From contig NZ_CADIKK010000022.1 in the NCBI RefSeq assembly GCF_902859915.1, positions 58,679 through 122,678 on the forward strand: a stretch of 64,000 nucleotides of DNA. The letters are read 5' to 3'. The stretch is from Paraburkholderia ultramafica. Its GTDB lineage: Bacteria; Pseudomonadota; Gammaproteobacteria; Burkholderiales; Burkholderiaceae. A model generated the notes under the pieces. The model saw only the letters and a program-made list of their open reading frames with translations, was not told the origin of the DNA and made no database searches. Position 1 is the stretch's first letter. The number at the start of each line of letters is the position of its first letter. Positions 51,564-60,398 of this stretch are shown one piece after another. A program made the translations under genes and the position numbers.

Positions 51564-52502
51564 TCAGCCAAACGAGACCGAGCGGTTGCGTCCTTGCCGC
51601 TTCGCGCTATACAGCGCCGCATCGGCCTCGTTGATCAGCACGTCATAGGTCGGCACGCCCGCGCGCGCCGCCGCGCCGCCGACGCTCGCCGTCACCGGCA
51701 CGCCCGTGCCCAGCACTTCGACCGGCGTATCGGCGATCACGCAGCGAATCTTGTCCGCAACGCGCATCGCGTCGTCGAGCGGCGTGCAGGGCAGCAGCAA
51801 CGCGAACTCCTCGCCGCCGAAACGCCCGAACGTGTCCTGCGCCCGCACCACCTCGGCGACGCGTTGCGCCATCGCGCGCAGCACCGTATCGCCGACGCCG
51901 TGGCCGAACTGGTCGTTGATTTTCTTGAAGTGATCGAGATCGAACAGCAGCATCGACATGTCGCCGCCGTAACGCTGCCAGCGCGTGAATTCGTCACGCA
52001 GACGCGCTTCGAAGAAACGGCGGTTGGCGATGCCCGTCAGACCGTCGCGGTCCGCGTACTCCTGGAGCTTGGCGACCGCCTCTTCACGCTCGCGCTGCAC
52101 GATGCTCACATGCGTGACATCCGAGATCGTCACGCACACGGCGACCACTTCACGATCGCGCGTGAGCGGCATGAACGTGCAGTCCTGCTGCATGAAATCG
52201 ACCCCGCCGGTGATCGGGCGGTCATGATCGAACCTGAACAGATACGGCCGCTGTTCCCACGAACTGAACGCAAAGCTGCCGAGCTGAAACACGCTTTCGA
52301 TCTTGCGCGACAACCACACGCGCGGCAGTTCCGGAAAGTGCGTGAACAACGACTTGCCGACCACCTGTTCCGGCGACAAACCGCTGTGATCCTGCATGAA
52401 GCGGTTCCACATGAGCACGTTCATCTCGCGGTCGAGCACGAAGATGCCGAAGCCGACACGCTCGACCACCAGATCGCTCAACGAATCGACGGACGCATTC
52501 AT
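51564..52502 (-). CDS. PAS-GGDEF diguanylate cyclase
   Basis: The 312-residue protein has a PAS domain (residues 8-130, MNASVDSLSDLVVERVGFGIFVLDREMNVLMWN onward being the core) and a GGDEF domain (150-312) with the active-site GGEEF and an RxxD inhibitory site (RAQD) five residues before it. It should make cyclic di-GMP with feedback control. Its ATG overlaps the CheC stop (ATGA). In the operon, a response regulator and CheC-like phosphatase are encoded just upstream, so the three likely form one signalling unit. Confidence 0.9.
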   Translation of the reverse strand: MNASVDSLSDLVVERVGFGIFVLDREMNVLMWNRFMQDHSGLSPEQVVGKSLFTHFPELPRVWLSRKIESVFQLGSFAFSSWEQRPYLFRFDHDRPITGGVDFMQQDCTFMPLTRDREVVAVCVTISDVTHVSIVQREREEAVAKLQEYADRDGLTGIANRRFFEARLRDEFTRWQRYGGDMSMLLFDLDHFKKINDQFGHGVGDTVLRAMAQRVAEVVRAQDTFGRFGGEEFALLLPCTPLDDAMRVADKIRCVIADTPVEVLGTGVPVTASVGGAAARAGVPTYDVLINEADAALYSAKRQGRNRSVSFG

Positions 52503-53122
52503 AGGCTGGACAACAACGCGTCGAGCGCTCCGTTCATATGGCGAATCGACTCCTCGGCCATCAGCATCACGAGGTGCGCGCGGAAGCTGTGATCCTCGAG
52601 CGCGAAATTCACTTCGACCAGCAGCGCGACTTGCCGCTGCAGCACGCCGGGCTGGAATACCTCGTCGAGCGTCATTGCTTCGCCGAGCAGACCGGGCGCG
52701 GAAAACACCGGCGTGCGGCCGAACTGATCGAGAATCGACGACACGCACGCGCCCGTCAGCACGTTCGCGACGTCGAACACCAGTTCCCTCTGACTCACCG
52801 CCTCATAGCTCGAGCGCGCGTACGGATCGCTGACGAGCGAGCACAACTGCGCGATGCAGTCGCTGCGGCAGATCACCAGCGCCTCGCCCTTGATGTCGGA
52901 GCGAAAGCCCTGGCGCACCGCGCTCACCGTGTCCTCGATCCCGGTCATCTGCCGCAGCGCCTGCGCCGCGTCGCTGACCGCCACCATCTTCACGCGCGGC
53001 ACGGACAATTCGATAAACGCATCGAGCAGCCGCGCAAGGCGCGTCGCGGCTTGGCCCATCGCCAGATTGGCGACCTCTTGCAGCGCGTCGCGCTGGTCTT
53101 CGGTGAGGACTGGCTCAGACAT
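52499..53122 (-). CDS. CheC-like phosphatase family protein
   Basis: The 207-residue protein has the CheC/CheX/FliY-type repeat: DALQEVANLAMGQAATRLARL gives one E-x-x-N site and LVFDVANVLTGACVSSILDQF a second, degenerate at the acid position (Asp for Glu). CheC proteins dephosphorylate CheY or bind it. It overlaps the response regulator gene by eight bases and the diguanylate cyclase gene by four, so it probably controls the phosphorylation of that regulator. A chemotaxis role is not certain as no che genes adjoin. Confidence 0.87.
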   Translation of the reverse strand: MSEPVLTEDQRDALQEVANLAMGQAATRLARLLDAFIELSVPRVKMVAVSDAAQALRQMTGIEDTVSAVRQGFRSDIKGEALVICRSDCIAQLCSLVSDPYARSSYEAVSQRELVFDVANVLTGACVSSILDQFGRTPVFSAPGLLGEAMTLDEVFQPGVLQRQVALLVEVNFALEDHSFRAHLVMLMAEESIRHMNGALDALLSSL

Positions 53123-53483
53123 ACAACCCGTACTCCTTGAGGATGGGCAGTACCGCCTGGGGCGTCACGGGCTTGGCGATGAACGCGGCGGCGCCGAGCG
53201 CGCGCACGCGCGCCTGGGCCATCGGCTGAACATCGGCGGAGACGACGATCACGAAGGTGTTCAGATCCTCATGCTGCAACGCTTCCAGCACCTGGTAGCC
53301 GGTCATGTCCGGCATCGTCAGGTCGAGGAACATCACCGACGCCTTGCCTTCGCGATACAGACCGAGCGCTTCGCGCCCGTTCGATGCGTAGGACACGTCG
53401 ACATCCCAGTCCGGCGGCAATGACTTGGTGAGCACCTTGCGGGCAAGCAACGAATCATCGGCGATCACAATAGGCAAAGGCAT
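53115..53483 (-). CDS. CheY-like response regulator
   Basis: The 122-residue protein is a single receiver domain with all key residues: acidic Asp9/Asp10, phospho-acceptor Asp54 (MFLDLTMPDMTG), Ser82 and Lys104 (FIAKPV). It has no output domain, so it signals by contact, perhaps with the CheC-like and diguanylate cyclase proteins encoded next. It is the first gene of the operon. Confidence 0.9.
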   Translation of the reverse strand: MPLPIVIADDSLLARKVLTKSLPPDWDVDVSYASNGREALGLYREGKASVMFLDLTMPDMTGYQVLEALQHEDLNTFVIVVSADVQPMAQARVRALGAAAFIAKPVTPQAVLPILKEYGLYV

Positions 53484-54171
53484 GGGCGGGTCGGAAAACG
53501 TGTTTAGCTATTACGCATTAACGGCGCATAGAGGCGGTTTCTTTAGCGCGAGGTCTGTCGACCGGCGGCAAAGTGCGGTGAAGCCTGCTGAAGCGCAGGT
53601 TGCGTGCGAGCGGGGAGCGAGCGCGGCGACGCGTGTCTGGCGGATCTGGTCCGCCTGCATGACTGCGAGCGCGCACCGTGGACGACGGCTATGACCGGCA
53701 TGTTCGAAGCCTACCCCGTAGATCAATCTGCGCGGCTTCATGGATCAGGATGGTCCCTTTGCCGCGCGTGGTTCCGCGAATGCCTCGACTCGCGCACGGT
53801 ATGCACGGTCTGGCTGCCCTCGCGGCAAATGCGTCCGAACATGGCAGACGAATTTTTATTCGTGGCATGGATTTTCGAAGCAAAACTGCGCAAAGGCAAC
53901 TCTCCGGATTGGCATTCGTCAACGATATTTTTCCGTTCAGGCCTATTTATAAAAATGTTTGGATAGATCAAGAACGTTTTCTTTTATATTTATACTTTTG
54001 TATACGTTTGCGCTTTTCGATTCATCGCTGTTTAAAGAACAGACGAATAGGGTATGGTCAGCGCCGGCCCGTTAGTCAACGGTAACTTCTACCGCCGCTC
54101 TGTGTCTATGCTTCTCCTATGAAGCCGACTCCCAGGCCTCCTGGTCCCGAACGACTTTGGCATTATCGACA
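53484..54171. other. A+T-rich intergenic region
   Basis: These 688 bases separate the response regulator gene (leftward) from the hybrid kinase gene. The part 53840-54060 is much richer in A+T than its surroundings (many TTTTAT/TATACTT runs), with a small hairpin CGAATTTTTATTCG (53849-53862). Several short open frames cross it but none has a believable product. It may hold promoters for the kinase or be a trace of inserted DNA. Confidence 0.5.
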
Positions 54172-56463
54172 ATGACACCAGACCGGTTCGACCCGCCTCG
54201 CGCGAGCCGCCTTTCCCGCCGTTCCGCCAACCGGCCGGACGAGGCGTCGTTCCCCGCTGTACCGGAACAGAATTTTCACGTGCGGCGCATCACGCTGATC
54301 GCGCTGCTGGTCGTGGCGATCGTGCTGCCATGCGTCTATGTCGCGGCGATGGCGCTCACCGATCTGCGCATGCGCGAGGCCGACGCCACCGATATGACGC
54401 TGCGCACGGTGCGGGTGGCGGAAGAGCACGCGCTGAAAGTGTTCGACATGAACGAGACGCTCGACGCGCGCATCATCGATCTGACCGAGGGTCTGGACGA
54501 CGACGGCATCCGCGCCCGCGAAGCCGAGATTCACGACAAGCTCCGCACGATGGGCGGCGGCTATCCGCAAGTGGCCGCCGTGTCGATCTTCGGGCGCGAG
54601 GGGGTGCTGCTCGCCAGCAGCCGCTACTACCCGTCGCCGACGCGGTCGATCGGTACGCGCGACGACTTCGTCGGCATTCGCGGCGGCAACGAGCTCGAAC
54701 ACGTGTCGAAGGTGATGACCGGGCACGTTGCCGGCGAACAGGTGTTCAACATGGGCGTGGAGCGGCGCGCCGCCGACGGCTCGTTCGCCGGGGTGGTCTC
54801 GGTGGCGCTGCGGCCCAGCTATTTCGATGCGTTCTACCGCGAACTGCTCGGCGGCAGCGACAGCACGCCGATGATCATGAGCCTGGTCCGCACGGACGGT
54901 GCGGTGCTCGCGCATTATCCGCGCACCCCGCGCGAGGCGGCCGCCATGGCGCCGGATTCGCCGTTTGCCGAAGCGGTCGCACAGGGGCGACGGGCCGGGG
55001 TCGTGCGCATGCGCTCGAACGTCGACGCTGACAATCTGATCCTCGCGTTCCGGCATGTCGGTTCATATCCCGTGTACGTGCTGTGCGGCTATCGCACGTC
55101 AGCGATCTGGGCCGCGTGGTATCGGCACCTGGCCGTTCTGATCCTGTCGATGTTCACGCCGTCGATCGCGCTGTGGTGCGTGATCTGGCTGTCGCTGCGG
55201 CGGCTCGGCGCGGAAGAGGAGGCGTGGCAGCGCTGGCAGGCCGAAGCGTCGATGCGCCGTTCGATCGAATCCGCGTATCGCCAGTCGCGCAAGATGGAGG
55301 CGCTCGGCACGCTGGTCGGCAGCGTCGCGCACGATTTCAACAACCTGCTGATGATCCTCTCGGCCAACGTGCAGATCGTGCGGCGGCGCAGCGTGGCCGG
55401 GCTCGATCGCGAACTGTCGGCGATGGAGCGGGCGCTCAAGAGCGGCCAGTCGCTCACCCGGCAATTGCTCGGCGTCGCGCGCAAGCAGCCGTTGCGCACC
55501 GAGACGCTGTCGCTCGAACGCTGGTTGCCGACGTGCCGCGAGTTGCTGCGCGCGTCGCTCGGCGCGAAGGTTTCGCTGGTGATCGATCCCGGCGTCGAGA
55601 CCTGGCCGATGCGCGTCGACGTCGCCGAGTTCGAACTGGCGCTGATCAACCTTGCCGTGAACGCGCGCGACGCGATGGCCAATGGCGGGCGCTTTACGGT
55701 GCGCGCCACCAACATCGTGTTCCGCCACGAGGACGGTTTTCCGCTGACCGGCGACTTCGTGCAACTGTCGCTCGAAGATACCGGCGTCGGCATGGCGCCC
55801 GATGTGCTGGCACGCGCTTTTGAACCGCTTTTCACGACCAAGCCGAAAGGCACGGGCACCGGCCTCGGCTTGCCGCAGGTTTTTGCGTTCTGCGAGAGTT
55901 CGGGCGGGCTCGCCGCGATCGACAGCGCGGTCGGCGCGGGCACCTCGGTGCGCCTCTATCTGCCGCGCGCCGCGGCCGAGCCTGAAACCGCCGGGCCGGC
56001 GGAGGCGACCACCGAACAGAGCGCCGCGCCGCAGGGGCTGCGCATCCTGCTGGTCGAGGACAACGAGGAAGTGGCCGCCGGCACCGAAGCGCTGCTGCAG
56101 ATGATGGGCCACCAGGTCACGTGCGTCTTCAACGCCGATACGGCGCTGCGTCTGTTCGACGATGCGCACGCCCGGCGGGCACGCACCGGCGAGCCGCTGC
56201 CGTTCGATCTGGTGCTGTCGGACATTCATATGCCCGGCGCGATGAACGGCATCGATCTGGCCGAGGCGGTTCTGGCCTTCGACACCAAACTGCCGGTGAT
56301 CCTCGTCACCGGCTACGCGGAAGAACTCGACCGCGCGCGGCGCGTGGACGTGCGGGTGCTCTCCAAACCCTTCGATATCGGCTTGCTGGAAAAACTGCTC
56401 GAAACGATCCAGCGCGACCTCGCGCAAACCGGCACCGACCCGGCGACGCATCCGGCGGACTAA
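54172..56463 (+). CDS. Hybrid sensor histidine kinase
   Basis: ATG 54172 gives 763 residues. An N-terminal helix (about residues 39-61) and a second (about 319-341) bracket a periplasmic dCache/PAS-type sensor. The kinase core follows: H box VAHDFNNLL (His387), N box INLAVNARDAMANG, G boxes DTGVGM and GTGLGL. A C-terminal receiver holds VEDNEEVAAG, Asp684 (LVLSDIHMPG) and the Lys in VLSKPF. It is probably a membrane sensor that feeds a phosphorelay. Its cognate partner is unknown; the CheY-like gene upstream is divergent. A strong terminator follows. Confidence 0.92.
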   Translation: MTPDRFDPPRASRLSRRSANRPDEASFPAVPEQNFHVRRITLIALLVVAIVLPCVYVAAMALTDLRMREADATDMTLRTVRVAEEHALKVFDMNETLDARIIDLTEGLDDDGIRAREAEIHDKLRTMGGGYPQVAAVSIFGREGVLLASSRYYPSPTRSIGTRDDFVGIRGGNELEHVSKVMTGHVAGEQVFNMGVERRAADGSFAGVVSVALRPSYFDAFYRELLGGSDSTPMIMSLVRTDGAVLAHYPRTPREAAAMAPDSPFAEAVAQGRRAGVVRMRSNVDADNLILAFRHVGSYPVYVLCGYRTSAIWAAWYRHLAVLILSMFTPSIALWCVIWLSLRRLGAEEEAWQRWQAEASMRRSIESAYRQSRKMEALGTLVGSVAHDFNNLLMILSANVQIVRRRSVAGLDRELSAMERALKSGQSLTRQLLGVARKQPLRTETLSLERWLPTCRELLRASLGAKVSLVIDPGVETWPMRVDVAEFELALINLAVNARDAMANGGRFTVRATNIVFRHEDGFPLTGDFVQLSLEDTGVGMAPDVLARAFEPLFTTKPKGTGTGLGLPQVFAFCESSGGLAAIDSAVGAGTSVRLYLPRAAAEPETAGPAEATTEQSAAPQGLRILLVEDNEEVAAGTEALLQMMGHQVTCVFNADTALRLFDDAHARRARTGEPLPFDLVLSDIHMPGAMNGIDLAEAVLAFDTKLPVILVTGYAEELDRARRVDVRVLSKPFDIGLLEKLLETIQRDLAQTGTDPATHPAD

Positions 56464-56513
56464 AGCTCGCGCCGGTGGCCGCGAATGGGCGTGAGCGCCA
56501 TTTACCAACCGTT

Positions 56514-56547
56514 GTAAAAGCGCGGCGGCGGCCCGCCGCGCTTTTAC
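56514..56547. terminator. Terminator after hybrid kinase
   Basis: GTAAAAGCGCGGC and GCCGCGCTTTTAC form a 13-base stem with a GGCGGCCC loop. A and T runs are inside the stem ends, so it can act in both directions. Confidence 0.75.
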
Positions 56548-56697
56548 GTGGCCGATCTCGCATCGGCAGGCGTGACAGGGCGCGAGAGCGCGCGGGCACC
56601 TGGCTCGCACCCGGCATGATCGTTGCAGCGCAAACGGGGAAGGAGGGCGGGGCGCTCCAGCGTCGCCCGTGCCGCCTCAATATGTCGGGAGACAGCC

Positions 56698-57732
56698 ATG
56701 CAACATACCGTGATTGGTTTATTCGACACCTATACGCAAGCGGAAAGCGCCCGCGACACGCTCGTGCGGACCGGCTTCGCACGCGAAGCCATCGAGTTGC
56801 AGGCGAACCCGGGACCGTCGGTCGGCTCGGCAACCGATGAAGTCGCCAGCGCGGGCGTGCTGGCGAATATCGAGCGCTTTCTGTCGAGTCTGTTCACCAC
56901 TGGCGCGCGCGCGGCCGAGACCGCGCGCTACACCGAAGCCGTGCGGCGCGGCGCCGTGCTGGTGTGCGTCAACGCAGCGAGCGAGTCGCATGCGGAACTC
57001 GCCCGCAATACGCTGGCGAAGTTAGGGGCCACGGACATCGGCGAACGCTTGCCCGACTGGGATACGCAAACGGCAAACCGACGCGAGCATTCGATACTCG
57101 ATGAACTCGGCATCGGCGCGGTAATGCCGGGCTCGCCGCACACGGCGAGCGTGACGACGCCCGGCGTAGCGAAGCACGGGATGACCTCGCCGGGCGCCAC
57201 CACCCGGGCGGCCACCACGGCCGATCCGCAGTACGCGGTGCCGCCCGGAAGCACCGACGCCGAGCCGTTCGTGCCGCCGCCGCTCAATGAGCGGCCCAAG
57301 GTCGATCCGGTCAACGAGCCGGTGACGGACCCGTTGGTCGGCGATGTGGGGCGCAGCGCGATCGCCGCCGGCTCGATGCCGGGCTCAGGCGCGGTGATGC
57401 AGCCGTCGGAAGTCGTCTCCGAAACGGGGCAGCCGACCGCGGGCCTGGGCGGCCAGATGCCGAACGAGTATCTGGAATACGAAGAAGACTTTCGCTCGCA
57501 CTACGACGAGCAATACGCGGCCGAGAACGCACGATATGAAGACTACGTGCCGGCGTATCGCTATGGCGCGGAGATCGGCAAGGACGCGCGTTTCCGCGAC
57601 CGTCCGTGGGACGACATCGAACCGGAAGCGCGACGCCATTGGGAAACCACTTCGCCGGACAGCACGTGGGAACGTTTCAAGCTTGCCGTGCGTCATGGCT
57701 GGGAACGGGTGACGGGGCATCACCACATATAA
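56698..57732 (+). CDS. Predicted stress-type protein with repeat-like linker
   Basis: ATG 56698 gives 344 residues. The N-terminal 115 residues resemble 'general stress protein 17M-like' proteins (MQHTVIGLFDTYTQAESARDTLVRTGF, later RRGAVLVCVNAASESHAELARNTLAKLGA). A Pro/Thr/Ala-rich linker follows. The C-terminal 100 residues (EYLEYEEDFRSHYDEQYAAENARYEDYVPAYRYGAEI, WDDIEPEARRHWE) form an acidic aromatic helix region that I recall from osmotic-shock/DUF-type proteins of Burkholderia. The function is unknown. Confidence 0.75.
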   Translation: MQHTVIGLFDTYTQAESARDTLVRTGFAREAIELQANPGPSVGSATDEVASAGVLANIERFLSSLFTTGARAAETARYTEAVRRGAVLVCVNAASESHAELARNTLAKLGATDIGERLPDWDTQTANRREHSILDELGIGAVMPGSPHTASVTTPGVAKHGMTSPGATTRAATTADPQYAVPPGSTDAEPFVPPPLNERPKVDPVNEPVTDPLVGDVGRSAIAAGSMPGSGAVMQPSEVVSETGQPTAGLGGQMPNEYLEYEEDFRSHYDEQYAAENARYEDYVPAYRYGAEIGKDARFRDRPWDDIEPEARRHWETTSPDSTWERFKLAVRHGWERVTGHHHI

Positions 57733-57822
57733 ACGGGGGAGTTGCGGCGACGGCCGTCGAAGCGATGACGGCCGCCGCCTCACGCTCAGCGGTCTGATCC
57801 GCGAGCTATGGCAAGACTGCGC

Positions 57823-58377
57823 TCAGGCGGTGGCGTGCCGTTTGACCCATACGACGTAACGGTCGACGAAAGTCTGCAGGAACTTGCGCGTGCGGTCGTT
57901 CACGATTTCGCCTTTTTCGTTGATCACCGCCGGGTCGTGCCTGATGAACACCTCAGGCTGGCCCAAGGTCGCGACGTCGAGATAGGCCAGCACGTTGCGC
58001 AGATGCTGCTGCGCCAGCGCCGTGCCGGTCGCGCCGGGCGACGTGCCGATCACCGCGGCGGGTTTGTTGGCCCACGAATTCGTGCCCCACGGGCGCGAAC
58101 CCCAGTCGAGCGCGTTCTTCAGCACGCCGGGCATCGAGCGGTTGTATTCGGGGGTGACGAACAGCAGGCCGTCGGCGGCTTCGATGCGCTGCTTCAGCTG
58201 CTTGCCGGCTTCGGGATAGTCCGCGTCGTAGTCCTGGCTGTACAGCGGCAACGAGCCGATGTCGATGAATTCGAAGGTGAAGTCGGACGGCGCGAGTGAA
58301 ATTACCGCGTGCGCCATCTGACGGTTGAACGAGTCCCGGCGCAGGCTGCCGACGACGACTGCAATGTGATGGGCCAT
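57823..58377 (-). CDS. NADPH-dependent FMN reductase (chromate/quinone reductase type)
   Basis: ATG 58377 follows AAGGAAG and gives 184 residues. The flavodoxin-like fold is seen in VVVGSLRRDSFNRQMAHA (FMN phosphate loop) and VTPEYNRSMPGVLKNALDWGSRP, the flavin-binding signature of the NAD(P)H:quinone/chromate/azo reductases. It should reduce quinones, chromate or azo compounds. It is a single gene, and the region upstream holds a cluster of DnaA-like sites. Confidence 0.92.
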   Translation of the reverse strand: MAHHIAVVVGSLRRDSFNRQMAHAVISLAPSDFTFEFIDIGSLPLYSQDYDADYPEAGKQLKQRIEAADGLLFVTPEYNRSMPGVLKNALDWGSRPWGTNSWANKPAAVIGTSPGATGTALAQQHLRNVLAYLDVATLGQPEVFIRHDPAVINEKGEIVNDRTRKFLQTFVDRYVVWVKRHATA

Positions 58378-58527
58378 GGTTCGCTTCCTTGATGTGGGCG
58401 CTCGACGCGCAACAGGGTACGAACCGTCCATCATAGGCAAAAGCCGCGCGAGTGGGGACGGCGGGCGGCCAAATCCCGGCGTCTGGTTGTTCTCGTTGCC
58501 GTGGGACAGGCGGCGCGCGGCGTGCCC

Positions 58528-58588
58528 GGTGGATAACCTCGCGGCCCGCAAAGTTATCCACAGAAACGCTGAATAACCTTGTGGATAA
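58528..58588. promoter_or_regulatory. Three DnaA-box-like nonamers at 26-bp spacing
   Basis: GGTGGATAA (58528-58536), TTATCCACA (58554-58562) and TGTGGATAA (58580-58588) match the E. coli DnaA box TTATNCACA; the last two are perfect (the third as its reverse complement) and the first has one mismatch at the last base. Starts are spaced exactly 26 bases, with the middle one inverted. No dnaA, dnaN, gyrB, parAB or rep gene is in the window, so a full origin is not supported. A DnaA-controlled promoter or titration site is more likely. Confidence 0.5.
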
Positions 58589-58920
58589 CTGGTACTTTTG
58601 CCTTGTCAATCAAGCCTGCTTTCGGTCTAGGACGATTTGAGGCAAATGTGTGTTGCCGGGGTGTCCGACCGGGTGCAACCCGGGGCAGCGGGAAAAAATG
58701 ACCGCTGATGCGGCGACGTGCAGTTGCGTCGTTGGACCGCTGGCTGGTGGACCGCTGGTTGAATCGCTGGTTTGCGTGAGGGACGGCGCGAAGCGCGCAG
58801 GAGAATTGCAAGCTGCTGACCCACCGTAACACGTTGGCACGGCGAGGATTTGACGCATTTGCGCGCGGGTGCGGCTGTTGCGTCGGACTGCGGTAGTGGC
58901 GTGTGACGTGCTTGAATGCA

Positions 58921-58957
58921 AAGAAGGGCGCCGTTCAGTTTTCGGCGCCCTTCTTTT
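58921..58957 (-). terminator. Hairpin terminator, mainly leftward
   Basis: AAGAAGGGCGCCG and CGGCGCCCTTCTT pair over 13 bases with a nine-base loop; runs of A and T flank it on both sides. It lies 60 bases past the stop of the 43-residue peptide gene. Confidence 0.75.
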
Positions 58958-59019
58958 TGTCTTCGAGAAACCTGCTCATCGACGAGTCTGCGCCGGACAC
59001 GGCCGTGCCCATCAGCCGA

Positions 59020-59151
59020 TTAGTTGCCGAAGAACACGTTGCAGTACGATGCCGGGCCGTTGCACTGCGCCGGAGCGGCAGCGTGAGCTGCGCCGGAAGC
59101 GGCTGCAAACAGGGCGACGGAAGCGATCAGGGCGGAAAGAATGCGTTTCAT
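59020..59151 (-). CDS. Small exported peptide with two cysteines
   Basis: ATG 59151 follows GAGGAG. The 43-residue product is a signal peptide (MKRILSALIASVALFAAASG then AAHA) and a mature tail of about 18-20 residues, AAPAQCNGPASYCNVFFGN, with two Cys likely to form a disulfide. It is probably periplasmic or secreted. The good ribosome site and its own terminator argue that it is real. No function is known; signalling, structural or antimicrobial roles are all open. Confidence 0.7.
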   Translation of the reverse strand: MKRILSALIASVALFAAASGAAHAAAPAQCNGPASYCNVFFGN

Positions 59152-59599
59152 GGTGCTACTCCTCTTCGGCGTTTGGTTCGCGATCGGGTGCGATCGATGG
59201 ACGAAGAATAACGATTCAGTGTTCGCCCACAAACACCGAAGACGGGAAGACATTTTTTCAATCAGTGAAATAATCGAAACGAACGTCTGACTGGGACGGG
59301 GGGCTGATCTGGCAGCCTGTCTGCCGCATAAGTGAGCGCGCGCCACGCACACCACCGACTTCGATTTCAATTTTCGCAATAATGTGTTTCTGTTGTCATA
59401 ACCGCCTGCGCAGCGCGACCAAGCTCATCGGTCAACCTTTGCTGGCGGTCATATGTTCAACACCAATTCGCTTATGCCGGGACGTGCGGGAGAATGGCGC
59501 ACATATCCAAAGACCGCGCGAGGACAACCACCCGCTCATGAACGACAACGTCCCAGCAGAACACGCGCGGCAATCGCGGGCGCGCCGACGGAGCATGCG
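59152..59599. other. Divergent intergenic region
   Basis: About 450 bases lie between the exported-peptide gene and the ECF sigma gene. A+T-rich parts near 59205-59275 and 59355-59400 could hold promoters. A longer rightward reading of the sigma frame crosses it but lacks a ribosome site. No ECF-type -35 motif could be identified with confidence. Confidence 0.5.
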
Positions 59600-60208
59600 A
59601 TGGCGCAAATAAGCGGCCCGGCGCTCGACGATCCCGTTTATCTGGCGCAATTGCGGCGCGACCTCGTGCGCTTCGCCCGCTTGCAGTTGCGCGATGCCGC
59701 AGCCGCTGAAGACGCCGTGCAGGAAGCCCTGACCGCCGCGTGGACGCAAGCCGACCGGTTCGCCGCGCAGTCGGAACACAAGACCTGGGTGTTCGGCATC
59801 TTGCGGCACAAGCTCGTCGACACCTTGCGAGCCCGGCAACGCACGGTCAACCTGTCGGCGCTCGAAGCCGAACTCGACGGCGAGGCGTTGCTCGATCGCG
59901 AACTGTTCAAGGACAACGGCCACTGGTCACGCGACGCCAAGCCGCGCCCATGGCCAACGCCTGAAACCGCACTGTGCCGGCAGCAGTTCTGGACCTTGTT
60001 CGAGATGTGCCTTGAACATCTACCCGAACACATCGGGCGCGTTTTCATGATGCGCGAGTTCCTCGATCTCGATACCGAGGCCATTTGCACCGAACTGCAG
60101 ATCAACGCCAATCACTGCAGCGTACTGATCTACCGCGCGCGGCTGCGCTTGCGCACTTGCCTGAGCGAAAAAGGCCTATCCAGCGAGGATGCGAATGGGG
60201 AAGTGTAA
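59600..60208 (+). CDS. ECF RNA polymerase sigma factor
   Basis: ATG 59600 with GGAG seven bases before gives 202 residues. Region 2 is DLVRFARLQLRDAAAAEDAVQEALTAAWTQADRF with HKTWVFGILRHKLVDTLR, and region 4 is CLEHLPEHIGRVFMMREFLDLDTEAICTELQINANHCSVLIYRARLRLR. It is an extracytoplasmic-function sigma factor. The gene overlaps the zinc-finger protein gene by 14 bases, the usual sigma/anti-sigma layout. The signal is unknown. Confidence 0.92.
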   Translation: MAQISGPALDDPVYLAQLRRDLVRFARLQLRDAAAAEDAVQEALTAAWTQADRFAAQSEHKTWVFGILRHKLVDTLRARQRTVNLSALEAELDGEALLDRELFKDNGHWSRDAKPRPWPTPETALCRQQFWTLFEMCLEHLPEHIGRVFMMREFLDLDTEAICTELQINANHCSVLIYRARLRLRTCLSEKGLSSEDANGEV

Positions 60209-60398
60209 GAACATCACGCGCCTGTTGTCCGACGCGCTGGACCGCTCGCTGACGACCGGCGAATGGGTCGCGATACGGCTGCATCTGCCGACCTGCAGCG
60301 GCTGTCGTAACTATCGCAAACAGATTCGTTTGCTGCGCGTCGCGGCGCGTGCGGCGAGTGGAATTGCGACGCCGGGCGCGGTGGATAGAGAGAAGTGA
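60195..60398 (+). CDS. Small zinc-finger (anti-sigma type) protein
   Basis: The start at 60195 is preferred over 60189 because GAGG then lies six bases before it. The 67-residue protein has the zf-HC2 motif HLPTCSGCRNYRKQI (His-x3-Cys-x2-Cys) found in ZAS-type anti-sigma factors. There is no transmembrane segment, so it is a soluble anti-sigma. It overlaps the ECF sigma gene and likely controls it, perhaps by redox or metal sensing. Confidence 0.85.
   Translation: MGKCKNITRLLSDALDRSLTTGEWVAIRLHLPTCSGCRNYRKQIRLLRVAARAASGIATPGAVDREK

Larger units (their letters stand above)
58378..59019. other. Intergenic region with DnaA-like boxes
   Basis: These 642 bases between two leftward genes hold no believable open frame. 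They contain three DnaA-box-like nonamers (58528-58588) and a terminator hairpin (58921-58957). Local repeats of CCGCTGG (around 58737-58766) are visible. The rest shows nothing recognised. Confidence 0.55.

Noticed and set aside
51564..52748. Longer diguanylate cyclase reading with 82 extra N-terminal residues
   Set aside because: The extra part is Arg/Ala-rich and antisense-like to the CheC gene region; the ATGA overlap at 52499-52502 is a better start.
53604..54085. Short open frames in the A+T-rich gap
   Set aside because: No ribosome sites, no family resemblance, and three frames overlap one another; none could be preferred.
58528..58588. Chromosomal or plasmid origin of replication
   Set aside because: The DnaA-like boxes are good, but there is no dnaA, dnaN, gyrB, rep or parAB gene nearby, only three boxes, and no clear A+T-rich unwinding element beside them.
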